Below, in pieces: positions 6,774 through 15,416 of a stretch of DNA of 64,000 nucleotides. The position numbers were made by a program, and so were the translations under genes. Source of the stretch: Clostridia bacterium (GTDB lineage Bacteria > Bacillota_A > Clostridia > Christensenellales > Aristaeellaceae). The notes below the pieces were generated by a model, which did not search any database, was not told where the DNA came from, and saw only the letters and a list, made by a program, of their open reading frames with translations. Location of the stretch: NCBI GenBank assembly GCA_017517815.1, contig JAFWYA010000056.1, positions 25,079-89,078 on the forward strand, read 5' to 3'. How positions within the stretch are numbered: the first letter of the stretch is position 1; each line of letters starts with the position of its first letter.

Positions 6774-9700
6774 TTATTCGCCCTTTGCGATCAATCCGGC
6801 GTACAGATTGGCCGGTTCGCCCCTGAGCGACTGCACAGCCAGTTCTGCAGCTTTAGCCTTGTCGCCGGCAGCCCAGTGGGCCATGGCGCTCTGCCAGCTG
6901 CAGCCAGCCTTGCGCAGCGTTTTGGCATCTTCCATGAAGGAAATGAAGAACGGCGTGGTCTTGTAGTAGCCTGCGTCGCGGGCAGAGGCGGCCTTCTGCT
7001 GCTTGCGCAGATGTTCGGCCACCATCTCCTGCGCAGGGCCGGGACGGCCGGTGGCCTTCAGGGCCATGGCCTGCCAGCAGCCCAGCTCCGGCAGATGCAT
7101 GTTGGAGAAGTAGTCGATCTTCAGAATGAGGATATGGTCATACAGCTTGCGGGCTTCTTCCGGCTTGCCCAGCTTTTCAAGGCACTGTGCCTCGTAGTAC
7201 TGATGCGGCACCAGCAGCACTTCGTTCCACAGACCTGCGCCAAGGTTATCCGGCAGCACCTGCGCCTTGCGGAAATGGTCCAGCGCTTCTTCGAACTTAC
7301 CGGCGTTAAACAGCTTGCGGCCCATGGCATGATGCGCGAACATGAACTGCTCAGCCACGGCGTGCTCACCGCCTTCGCAGGGGGTGAAGTTCTTGCCAAG
7401 CATCAGGTCGAGCACTTCTTCGTGGCGGCCTGCAGTATTGAGCGCACGGCACAGCTCGATGGCGGTATCCTCGCGCTTGTAGCCTTCCTTCAGCAGGAAC
7501 GCAGCAATCTCGTTGGGATCGACCTGCATACGGGTCATCAGATGAGCGGTCTCCCATACCAGCTCGCCGTCGCCGGGCTTGCGCTCCAACGCCATCTGCA
7601 TCAGGCCCAGCGCCTCTTCGCGCTTGCCCAGATGGCTGTAGCGGGCCACAGCCAGATTGCGGTAGGGCATGTAGCCGTCGGGATCGACCTTCACAGCGCG
7701 CTCCCACAGCACTTCAGCGTCAGCATGGTTGCCGCTGGCGTATTCGATGCAGGCCAGCAGGTTGAGCGCATTCGCATCCGCAGGCTTTGCCGCAACAGCC
7801 GCCTTCAGGGCGATATATTCGATGGAGCGCATCGGATAGGCAACGCCGCAGGCCAGTCCGGCGGCAGCTTCCAACGCACTCTGGTCATCGCTGAGATACC
7901 AGCGCACGTATTCGGTCTGCGCACACTTGACAGGCAGGCCTGCAAGGATCTGCACAGCCAGCTCGCATTCGCCCATCGCTGTCAGATCCGCCGTGATGTC
8001 CAGCGCGGACTGGCAGACGTCGCTGAGCAGCGTGGCATACAGCGCATCGGTCGCGCCATACTTGAGCGCGCGCAGGGTCAGGTTGAGCGCGTCAAACTTT
8101 TCAGCCTGTGCAAGAGCCTCCGCCGCCTTTTCAGGGCAGATGTGACGGAGTGCAACTGCCTTCACCAGCATGGCTGTTTCGTTTCCGGCATGCTGCTTAA
8201 GCGCCTCTTCAGCGTGCAGCAGCATTTCGTCATAGTCGCCGCGGCGACCTTCCAGCATAGCCACACGAGTCATGGCACGGGAGCGGCTGTCCTGCGCCCA
8301 GGCAGACTGCATGTACCAGTCCCAAGCCTCTTCATCGCGGCCAAGGGCCTCCAGAATGCGGCCCATCAGATACTGCAGTTCGCCGCTTTCGGGATGGAAG
8401 TTGCGCACCGTGACCACACGCCAGGCATGCTGTGCCAGTTCATAGGCGTTTTCAGGACGGAAATGAGCCAGTTCCCAGGCCGCCAGCGCAGTCAAAGCGG
8501 GGGCATAATCGGGGTCATGACGCAGCGCCTCGCGCCAGTAGCCATCGGGACGCACGGCGGGATCGCGGTACTGCTCGGCATGCACACCCAGCAGGTACAG
8601 TTCCTGTGCGGTCTTGAGCATATCCAGCGAGGGATTATCCGGGATGGTCTCAGGCATCTCATGCAGCTGAGGCTCGGTCTTCTGATAGCTCAGCCACACC
8701 TTGCCCTTGGGAGAGATCAGCTGGAAGGTTTCCAGTTCTCCGTTCAGCTCTGCGCTGAAAATATTTTCAGGATCAGCATCAAACACGGTTTCAACGCCGT
8801 TGATCACGACCTTCGCACCCTTCAGGGCCACGGTGGCCTGCACGTTCAGCCTGCTGTTTTCAACAGAGACAGAGGCTTCCTTGCAGGCGCACAGCGGAGC
8901 GCCCACATCGCCGATGGGGTACCACATCTGCGAGAATTCCTTGCTCTCATAGGGCTGCAGCCATGCAAAGTCGGGCTGGTTGAGCGAATAGCTGGAGGCC
9001 ATCAGCTCAGCATAAGCGCCGTCGGTATCGGTCAGTGCCTTTTCCCAGCTGCGGGACAGCTGATTGTACGCCCAGGTGAACATCTTCTTGCCAACGCTCA
9101 CGGTACGGTCAGCCACATGCACAACGCCGGCGCGCTTGCCTTCGTCATAGCCGCCGAAGAAGTCATAGTTGGAGGTGGCGCAGAAATAGGACGTAGGCTG
9201 ATAGGTGTTCTTGTGGTAGGAAATATCCACACCGTCGCCCATGCGGATGCCGTTGTACACACCGGAAGCCACCGGGTAGGCAGTCACGTTCTTGCGGTAG
9301 TGGAACTGCACATACTTCACATCCGGCGGGAACACCAGACGGTACTGCTCATTCACCGGCACGGCGGCGTTCTCCCACCACAGGAAGGAGTGGCGGCTGG
9401 CCGTGGGGTTGTATACCTTCATACGGGTGTCAAAACGCGCTTCGCCGGGCTCCAGATGCACGCCCACCATGCCCTTCATACGGTCGAGAGGCTCATTTTC
9501 GCTCATCCACACGGTCACGGCGCCGTTTTCGTGCTCTTCGATCTGCACGTCCACAGGCATAAAGGTGCTGGGACGATGATGGCAGGGCCAGTTGAATTCG
9601 CAGCCGCCGGAGATCCAGCTGCCAAGCAGACCGATCAGCGCGGGCTTGATGACGTGCTGCTTGTAGAAGAAGTCATAGCCGGTGCGCTTGTCATAGGCGG

Positions 9701-9947
9701 AGTAGATGCGGCCACCCAGTTCGGGCATAAGTTCTACCCTGATATACTCGTTTTCCAGCGTAATGACGCGGAAGGGCTTTTCCTCGCGATGCTCGCGGTC
9801 AACCTTCATAACGACCTTGCTGGGGTAGGGATTGCCGCTGGAGCGCTGATGCACGCGGTGCTCCGCAAACATGGGCAGCTCTTCAGCGTCGGGAGAGGGA
9901 TACGCCATCATCAGGCGAAGTTCGTCATTCACGATTACCTTGTTCAT
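6774..9947 (-). CDS. DUF5107 domain protein with C-terminal tetratricopeptide repeats, 1057 residues
   Basis: Residues about 40-390 form a DUF5107 domain, recognisable from VELMPELGGRIYSAYDKRTG, the WISGGCEFNWPCHHRPST stretch and SFLWWENAAVPV; this resembles galactose-mutarotase-like beta-sandwich domains of glycoside hydrolase clans. From about residue 430 the protein is a long array of TPR helices (for example NALNLLACIEYASGNHADAE). No signal peptide, so it is cytoplasmic. It follows the GH-A hydrolase gene by 18 bp and is likely in one operon with it. A second DUF5107/TPR gene lies nearby (15417-17387). Catalytic activity is not established from sequence; Glu and Trp residues in the N-terminal domain are candidates. 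Confidence 0.82.
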   Translation of the reverse strand: MNKVIVNDELRLMMAYPSPDAEELPMFAEHRVHQRSSGNPYPSKVVMKVDREHREEKPFRVITLENEYIRVELMPELGGRIYSAYDKRTGYDFFYKQHVIKPALIGLLGSWISGGCEFNWPCHHRPSTFMPVDVQIEEHENGAVTVWMSENEPLDRMKGMVGVHLEPGEARFDTRMKVYNPTASRHSFLWWENAAVPVNEQYRLVFPPDVKYVQFHYRKNVTAYPVASGVYNGIRMGDGVDISYHKNTYQPTSYFCATSNYDFFGGYDEGKRAGVVHVADRTVSVGKKMFTWAYNQLSRSWEKALTDTDGAYAELMASSYSLNQPDFAWLQPYESKEFSQMWYPIGDVGAPLCACKEASVSVENSRLNVQATVALKGAKVVINGVETVFDADPENIFSAELNGELETFQLISPKGKVWLSYQKTEPQLHEMPETIPDNPSLDMLKTAQELYLLGVHAEQYRDPAVRPDGYWREALRHDPDYAPALTALAAWELAHFRPENAYELAQHAWRVVTVRNFHPESGELQYLMGRILEALGRDEEAWDWYMQSAWAQDSRSRAMTRVAMLEGRRGDYDEMLLHAEEALKQHAGNETAMLVKAVALRHICPEKAAEALAQAEKFDALNLTLRALKYGATDALYATLLSDVCQSALDITADLTAMGECELAVQILAGLPVKCAQTEYVRWYLSDDQSALEAAAGLACGVAYPMRSIEYIALKAAVAAKPADANALNLLACIEYASGNHADAEVLWERAVKVDPDGYMPYRNLAVARYSHLGKREEALGLMQMALERKPGDGELVWETAHLMTRMQVDPNEIAAFLLKEGYKREDTAIELCRALNTAGRHEEVLDLMLGKNFTPCEGGEHAVAEQFMFAHHAMGRKLFNAGKFEEALDHFRKAQVLPDNLGAGLWNEVLLVPHQYYEAQCLEKLGKPEEARKLYDHILILKIDYFSNMHLPELGCWQAMALKATGRPGPAQEMVAEHLRKQQKAASARDAGYYKTTPFFISFMEDAKTLRKAGCSWQSAMAHWAAGDKAKAAELAVQSLRGEPANLYAGLIAKGE

Positions 9948-9965
9948 TTCATTGCCTCCTGCTTC

Positions 9966-11972
9966 TTACAGTCGCTGGGTTTCGCCGTCTTCAGGCGGGA
10001 TATGGCCCTGCATCACATCGTAGATCTTTTCATTGGTACGGCGCAGCGCCTCGGTAAACACTTCATACGGCTTGTTGCATACGTCCACAAAGCCAAATTG
10101 GTAATTTTCGCCGTCATAACGGCCCCATACAGGCTGGTCGTTGTAGGCGAAGTAATGGGAGCCAACGCCGCACTCATGCGCCGCCGTGCGGGTCTGGTAA
10201 CGCTCGTAGGCCTTGCCGCGCTCATACTGGTTCTTCACCCAGAACAGGCTGGGATGCGGCAGGCCTGCATCCAGTGCGCCAAAGTGGAATTCGCCCACCA
10301 GAATCGGCATATCCAGATCCTTGTGAAGCCCGTCCAGCTTGTCCACGGGATCGGCCTGATAGCAGTTGAGGGAGAACACGTCAAAGTGCTGTGCAGTGCG
10401 CAGCAGGCTTGCATTGCCCTCGGCGTGCGCAAAGCGCATGCCCAGGTTCAGGTGATGCGGCGCATATTCACGAGCATATTTAGCGGGAATGCCGGCGTAC
10501 ATGTCCACCATGATCATGGTGAAGTCCATCAGATCATTCCATGCCGTCTGACTGCGCTCTGACGGACGGAACAGGCCCTTCTTGAGGTCTTCAAAACAGG
10601 TCAGTTCCTGCTTCCATGCAGCATTGAAGGCGGCGATATCGCCGTTGTAGCGCTCGCTGATCCACTGGATAAAAGCTTCGTTCGAAGCCGTCTCGGGCGC
10701 ATCCTCCAGCATCTTTTCTGCCAGCAGAATATCGCTGACAAATCCCCAGGTGGGTTCGTTGTTAAGGAAGTAGCCAATCAGCAGCGGATCGTCAGCATAG
10801 TCCTTCAGCTGGCTGGCGAAGTTGCGGCTGAGGTCGTCGTATTCCCTGGAGAACACGTCCGGGAATTCGCGGAAGATGGTCTTTTTCGTGACCGGGTAAC
10901 CCTTGAGCATGATAACGTAGGGCATCTTCGAACGTTTGATGAATTCCGGGTCAGAGAACATGCTCAGGGTGTTGATGCCCCAGCGGCGCAGACGGCGGGC
11001 TGTCAGCTTGGCCCAGCGATCATACCATTCGTCGCCAAAGGCGCGGATCAGGTTGCCGGTGGCAGGCGCGTACAGCAGCGTTTCATCCGGGAACATGCCG
11101 CTGAACTTGCGGCGGTACAGCTCCAGATCGCCCGCGTGATCATAGGCAGGCGCAAAAGCACCGCTGGGATCGGGCAGTTCGTCCATGTAATCCTCCACGC
11201 CGAGAATCCAGCCGGGCTCGCCGGGATATACGCCGAACACGCCGGAAGAGAAGAACGCGCAGCCTTCAGGATCGACCAGATACCAGCGATCGCCTTCCTT
11301 CTGTGTGCGGAACCAGCCGGTGGCTTCAAACCGCTTATCTGTGCAGCCGCCGTAGGCATTCCAGCCCGGGATGGGTTCATCCGCCGCAGCTTCATCAGCC
11401 GCCAGCGCCTGCTTCATCTCTTCCACAGAATGGGCCTTGCCCGGCCATTCCTTTCCTTTCCACTGGCCCAGCACGTCGACCGTGGTTTTCTCAGCCTTGG
11501 GAAATTCCGGCAATTCATCGCAAAGCCAGCCGCCCAGAATATCAAACACACGGTTTTCCTGACGCGGTTCCACGATGTGCAGCTCGGTCTTTTCCACATC
11601 CGCCATCACAATACCCTGCCCGCGAATCTCGCTTTTCATGGTTCCAGGTGTAAGCGGCGGGAAGAGCAGACTTCCGTCCATCAGATCCAGGCGGAAGACG
11701 ATACGTCCCACCACCCCGGGGAACAGGCGGATATGCATGTGAATTTTACGGCCGCTTTTTTCATACAAATGCAGCTGCACGCCCTCGCAGTAATCCACAT
11801 GCGGCAGTACATCCAGCACAAAATACTTTGCATCGCCGTAAAAATCGCCGGTCATCTCCGGCAGGGTCAGCACTGCATTCCCCTTGGCGATCTTTACACG
11901 CAGCGCATCGTTCACGCGCTCGATCTGCGCGTTTTCAACCAGTATATTTTCAAAAGAGACTATTTTTTTCAC
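9966..11972 (-). CDS. Glycoside hydrolase of clan GH-A (GH50/GH42-like)
   Basis: 668 residues, no signal peptide. An N-terminal beta-rich part (1-220) precedes a TIM-barrel. The acid/base is probably Glu406 in FLNNEPTWGF and the nucleophile Glu561 in ILVGEFHFGALD, the usual Asn-Glu-Pro and strand-7 Glu arrangement of clan GH-A. The GEFHFGA motif is most like GH50 beta-agarases, but I cannot exclude GH42 or an unassigned family. The start is GTG with AAAGGAGG upstream. A promoter (TTGCAA-16-TACAAT) lies at 12015-12042, and an inverted repeat overlapping it may be an operator for the adjacent divergent regulator. It is followed by the large DUF5107 gene. Confidence 0.75.
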   Translation of the reverse strand: MKKIVSFENILVENAQIERVNDALRVKIAKGNAVLTLPEMTGDFYGDAKYFVLDVLPHVDYCEGVQLHLYEKSGRKIHMHIRLFPGVVGRIVFRLDLMDGSLLFPPLTPGTMKSEIRGQGIVMADVEKTELHIVEPRQENRVFDILGGWLCDELPEFPKAEKTTVDVLGQWKGKEWPGKAHSVEEMKQALAADEAAADEPIPGWNAYGGCTDKRFEATGWFRTQKEGDRWYLVDPEGCAFFSSGVFGVYPGEPGWILGVEDYMDELPDPSGAFAPAYDHAGDLELYRRKFSGMFPDETLLYAPATGNLIRAFGDEWYDRWAKLTARRLRRWGINTLSMFSDPEFIKRSKMPYVIMLKGYPVTKKTIFREFPDVFSREYDDLSRNFASQLKDYADDPLLIGYFLNNEPTWGFVSDILLAEKMLEDAPETASNEAFIQWISERYNGDIAAFNAAWKQELTCFEDLKKGLFRPSERSQTAWNDLMDFTMIMVDMYAGIPAKYAREYAPHHLNLGMRFAHAEGNASLLRTAQHFDVFSLNCYQADPVDKLDGLHKDLDMPILVGEFHFGALDAGLPHPSLFWVKNQYERGKAYERYQTRTAAHECGVGSHYFAYNDQPVWGRYDGENYQFGFVDVCNKPYEVFTEALRRTNEKIYDVMQGHIPPEDGETQRL

Positions 11973-12014
11973 TTATCAAAGTCCTCCTTTGCAAAATGTT
12001 TTTCTGTTGTTTTC

Positions 12015-12042
12015 ATTGTACCAAAACGCTGCAGCATTGCAA
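12015..12042 (-). promoter_or_regulatory. Sigma-A promoter of the GH-A/DUF5107 operon
   Basis: On the minus strand, TTGCAA and TACAAT are separated by 16 bp, upstream of the GTG start at 11972. The minus-35 overlaps one arm of the GCAACGT inverted repeat. Confidence 0.6.
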
Positions 12043-12078
12043 CGTGAAAATCCGTCGAAGAAATCGCAAAAACGTTGC
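12039..12078. repeat. Inverted repeat GCAACGT-N26-ACGTTGC between divergent promoters
   Basis: GCAACGT at 12039-12045 is mirrored by ACGTTGC at 12072-12078. The left arm overlaps the minus-35 of the hydrolase operon and the right arm lies 12 bp before the minus-35 of the regulator gene. This is a plausible operator pair for the regulator at 12145-13287; no binding is shown. Confidence 0.4.
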
Positions 12079-12090
12079 GTGACACAGCAT

Positions 12091-12119
12091 TTGACCGGCT
12101 GTGCCCAATGTGTTATCAT
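12091..12119 (+). promoter_or_regulatory. Sigma-A promoter of the LacI-like regulator
   Basis: TTGACC, a 17-bp spacer and TATCAT, ending 10 bp before the AAAGGAG ribosome site. The leader is therefore very short. Confidence 0.75.
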
Positions 12120-12144
12120 CATACCATCAAAGGAGCGGATGCAT

Positions 12145-13287
12145 ATGCTCATACCATTTTTGCTGGAATCCGACTACCGCAATTCCATCTGGGCGCGCCA
12201 GACGGTGGACGGCCTGATGCGCGAGGCCAGCCGCAAAAAATATACCGTTGTGCAGCTTGACGCCGACGACTACCAGACCATCGACCCTGATGAGCTGTTC
12301 GGCAGCCGTCAGCGACTGATTATCGTGATCGGCACGTCGATCTCGTGGATGCCCAAAGTGCTGGATCATTTTACGCGCAAGGGCGTAAAGTGCATCCTCA
12401 TCAGCTTCAACCCGGCCGAATCGGCCACCGCTCAGGGCATTGTGCGCATGGATCACGTGTCGGCCATGCAGATGATTCTGCACTATCTTGAACGCTGCGG
12501 CAGGCCGCGCGCCGCGCTGTACGGCTTTAACCCCAATTCCTCCGCCGACATGATCAAGAAGGACTGCTTTGATGCATGGAATGCAGTCCACGGGATGGGA
12601 CAAAGCTTTCGAGCATTTGACAATCCAGCCTCGCTGGATGCATGCTATCAGGCATTTTCGCATGAGCGCAGCCGGTTTGACGCGGTGATCTGCGCAAACG
12701 ACATCGTTGCAGTTTCCCTTTTGAGACGGCTGCGGGCCGACGGCGTGCGCGTGCCGGAAGATCTGTTTGTAACCAGCTTTGGAAACTCGGCGCTGTCTGC
12801 GAATGTGAGTCCCTCCATTACCAGCGTTACGCTGGAGCATGAGGAACTGGGCCGCCAGGCCATCAACCTGTATGCCTTTTTACAAAAGCAAGAAGCTGCC
12901 ACCAGCGTGTCAGTGCGTATTCGCAGCAAGCTCATCGTGCGCGATTCCACCGCCGGCATACCCTTTGAAGAAAGCGATATGCTGTCCCTTCCCCAAACGA
13001 ATTATGAGACCAGCGTCAATTTCTACAGCGATCCCGAGGCCGACCGGCTGATGTGCGCCGAAATGCTGCTGGACAGCTGTGACGACATCGATCAGGCTTT
13101 TTTGCGCGGCCTGCTTGCGGGGCTGAGCACCGAAGCGCTGGAGGAGCGGCTGTTTTTGTCCGCCTCCGCGCTGCGTTACCGGCTCAAGCGAATCATGAGC
13201 GTGGCCGGATGCAAAACCCGAACAGAGTTTCAGGATTTTCTGGAAATGTGCAGAGAACTGCGTTTCTTCGAAAAAACAGATGCATAA
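12145..13287 (+). CDS. Transcriptional regulator: LacI-type sugar-sensing domain with C-terminal helix-turn-helix
   Basis: About 380 residues. Residues 1-285 are a periplasmic-binding-protein-like sensor of the LacI/GalR type (WARQTVDGLMREASRKKY; DAVICANDIVAVSLLRRLRADG; VPEDLFVTSFGNSALSANVSP), but the N-terminal LacI helix-turn-helix is missing. Instead the C-terminus has a helix-turn-helix-like region (ALEERLFLSASALRYRLKRI). The domain order is therefore reversed relative to LacI. The ATG at 12145 has AAAGGAG 9 bp upstream; an ATG two codons earlier is too close to it. Divergent from the GH-A operon and convergent with the DUF6067 gene, so it probably controls this glycan region. Confidence 0.8.
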   Translation: MLIPFLLESDYRNSIWARQTVDGLMREASRKKYTVVQLDADDYQTIDPDELFGSRQRLIIVIGTSISWMPKVLDHFTRKGVKCILISFNPAESATAQGIVRMDHVSAMQMILHYLERCGRPRAALYGFNPNSSADMIKKDCFDAWNAVHGMGQSFRAFDNPASLDACYQAFSHERSRFDAVICANDIVAVSLLRRLRADGVRVPEDLFVTSFGNSALSANVSPSITSVTLEHEELGRQAINLYAFLQKQEAATSVSVRIRSKLIVRDSTAGIPFEESDMLSLPQTNYETSVNFYSDPEADRLMCAEMLLDSCDDIDQAFLRGLLAGLSTEALEERLFLSASALRYRLKRIMSVAGCKTRTEFQDFLEMCRELRFFEKTDA

Positions 13288-13324
13288 AAAGAGCGTGGAG
13301 GCAATCGCCTTCACGCTCTTTTTT
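13286..13324. terminator. Intrinsic terminator after the regulator gene, likely bidirectional
   Basis: AAAAAGAGCGTG pairs with CACGCTCTTTTT, with an inner GGC/GCC stem. It separates the regulator from the convergent DUF6067-like gene. Confidence 0.9.
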
Positions 13325-13329
13325 CATTC

Positions 13330-15387
13330 TTATGCCAATGTGACTTCATAGATCTGATAGGTCTGGTTAGGCATATCCACCTTCCAGCTGCCCTGCGGCG
13401 CATCCAGATAGGCTTTGGCGCGCACGTCATATACACTTCTTACGCTGTGTCTGTCAAAGGCCTGCGGCAGAATGGACAGCTGCGTGCCTTCGCAGGCATC
13501 CACCGTCGGGTTGGATGCAAACACCAGCAGTTTGATGCTGCCGTCGTTCTGTTCGCGATGGTAGTAACTCAGTTTCACCTGTTCAGCGTCACAATGCCAG
13601 GCTGCACCATTTTCCCAGTAGCCTTCAAATTTGGCGTCGGCAATGCCGTAAAGTTCCAGCACGCGCCACAGTTCCTCCATCACATCCAGCGGATGATACA
13701 CAGAATTGGGCCGCGGGTACACGCCATGGATCAGACAGATGGACAGTGCCATGTCAAAATTCCACTTGCCGGGAACTTCATACACAAGGAACTGCATGGG
13801 GATGCCGTGATTGACGCCCAGATATTCCGCGCGGAAATATTCCAGCGAGAAATTACGGATGCCCTTGTGCCAGATATCCATCTGAATATGCTCGCCGTCC
13901 CAGATCATGTCGCTGAAGCCCGTAACAAAGGGCAGCGCAACGCTGCTGAGATGCGGATTGACGATACCGCCGCGCTCATGAACGCCGGTGTAGATTTTGC
14001 GCATGATGTCGCGCACGTCAAACATGGGGTAGGTTGCATGGCGTTTGCCATCCTCGCCCTCGTAGCCGCAGCCGTGCTTTGCATTGGTGCAGCCCCATGG
14101 ACAGGCCGTGCCATCCAGATACACGCCGTCAAACTCAAACTCATCAATGCATTTGAGCATACCTTCCACCAGCCTGTCCTTCCACTGGCTGCGGTAGCAA
14201 ACGATGTTGGCGCGCTGATAGGGCACGCGGTACCAGCCGCTGGAATATCCCCCAACGGTTTCACTGATGCAGCTGACTTCATCGCGCACTTCAGCAAAAT
14301 GCGGCATGGCAGATGTAATTTCATACCCGAAGTACGGAATCACACGAATTCCTCGGCTATGGCACAGGCGCACCAGCTTGGTGATCTCCTCTCTGGTCTG
14401 CACGGCAGTTTCCCAGTAGTTCTGAATCTTGTTCCACTTTTCGTGCAGAATCAGCAGGTTTACGCCTGCGCGGCTCAGGCGGTCGATGACCTTTTCGGGG
14501 TTTTCATCGCTGACGGGGCCGTTAAGGTAAGGCCAGTAGTCGCCAACGATCTTGGTAAAGCAGTCGATATGAACCGCCTTTAATTTCAGGAAGGCCGGAT
14601 CCATCGGCTTGACGGGCGTAGCCACCAGGCCAAAGGAATAGTTGAGCTGCGGTGAAGTCATACCGGGGTTTTCCCACATGCGCGGAGCTGAATTCAGCAG
14701 GTGCAGACACAGCACCCAGTGATCGCCGGCATCCTCAATGGTGATAGCCTTTTCCTGATCGGCAGCCTGCCAGTACTCGTCCGTTTCACTGACCAGCTGC
14801 AGGCCAAGTTTCTCATTGCCCAGCCACAGAGCAGGTTTAAAGGGCATGCTCATGCCGCCTTCGGGAATACGTCCATTTTCACTAAGCGGCGCGCCGTCCT
14901 TCAGCGCTTTTACGCCGCCAGCCGGCCAGCTGACGTACAGCTGTACCGCCTGCTTGCGCAGCGGAATTTCCAGCCTGAGGTTTTGCAGGTCCCAGCGGGT
15001 CACGCTGGGCGGCTCCAGCCCAAACAGCTGCGGCACGATGATGCCGCGCGGCATGATCTTTATATCCCAGCGGGCAGCGCCGTCGTATTCCCACGCAAGG
15101 GTGGAATTGGCAATGATGCACTGGCTTTCGGCATAACCGTTGACGACCGCTCTGTCCTTTTGGGGATCGATCAGGTAGCATCCCTGATCGTGCCACACGA
15201 TTTCTTCGTCGTTTGCCTTGCCAACCAGACGAATGGGCGCATACAGCAGCTCTGTCTCCTGCGTCTCGATGCTTACCGGGAACAGCGATGCATCCTGCGT
15301 AACCCTGCGGCCCCAGAACGCAACATCCACCCGACTGCCGTCCTGAACAGCTTCAACGGAATGCCACGGATGCAGAACTTCGCTCAT
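13330..15387 (-). CDS. Glycoside hydrolase-like protein (DUF6067-like)
   Basis: 685 residues, no signal peptide. An N-terminal beta-sandwich (1-280) is followed by a TIM-barrel with FEFDGVYLDGTACPWGC near residue 420 and SDMIWDGEHI near 520, aspartates and glutamates placed as in retaining hydrolases of the DUF6067/GH123-like group. I read this as a glycan-degrading enzyme of uncertain substrate. The ATG at 15387 has AAAGGAGC about 8 bp upstream; a GTG two codons earlier is too close. It follows the DUF5107 gene (15417-17387) by 29 bp and is probably in its operon. Confidence 0.72.
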   Translation of the reverse strand: MSEVLHPWHSVEAVQDGSRVDVAFWGRRVTQDASLFPVSIETQETELLYAPIRLVGKANDEEIVWHDQGCYLIDPQKDRAVVNGYAESQCIIANSTLAWEYDGAARWDIKIMPRGIIVPQLFGLEPPSVTRWDLQNLRLEIPLRKQAVQLYVSWPAGGVKALKDGAPLSENGRIPEGGMSMPFKPALWLGNEKLGLQLVSETDEYWQAADQEKAITIEDAGDHWVLCLHLLNSAPRMWENPGMTSPQLNYSFGLVATPVKPMDPAFLKLKAVHIDCFTKIVGDYWPYLNGPVSDENPEKVIDRLSRAGVNLLILHEKWNKIQNYWETAVQTREEITKLVRLCHSRGIRVIPYFGYEITSAMPHFAEVRDEVSCISETVGGYSSGWYRVPYQRANIVCYRSQWKDRLVEGMLKCIDEFEFDGVYLDGTACPWGCTNAKHGCGYEGEDGKRHATYPMFDVRDIMRKIYTGVHERGGIVNPHLSSVALPFVTGFSDMIWDGEHIQMDIWHKGIRNFSLEYFRAEYLGVNHGIPMQFLVYEVPGKWNFDMALSICLIHGVYPRPNSVYHPLDVMEELWRVLELYGIADAKFEGYWENGAAWHCDAEQVKLSYYHREQNDGSIKLLVFASNPTVDACEGTQLSILPQAFDRHSVRSVYDVRAKAYLDAPQGSWKVDMPNQTYQIYEVTLA

Positions 15388-15416
15388 TTTCACCGCTCCT
15401 TTGCTGTAGCAAAAGT

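Noticed and set aside
6876..10562. 1228-codon open frame antisense to the DUF5107 and GH-A genes
   Set aside because: It mirrors a GC-rich coding strand, has no ribosome site and no family pattern; the minus-strand genes have clear motifs and starts.
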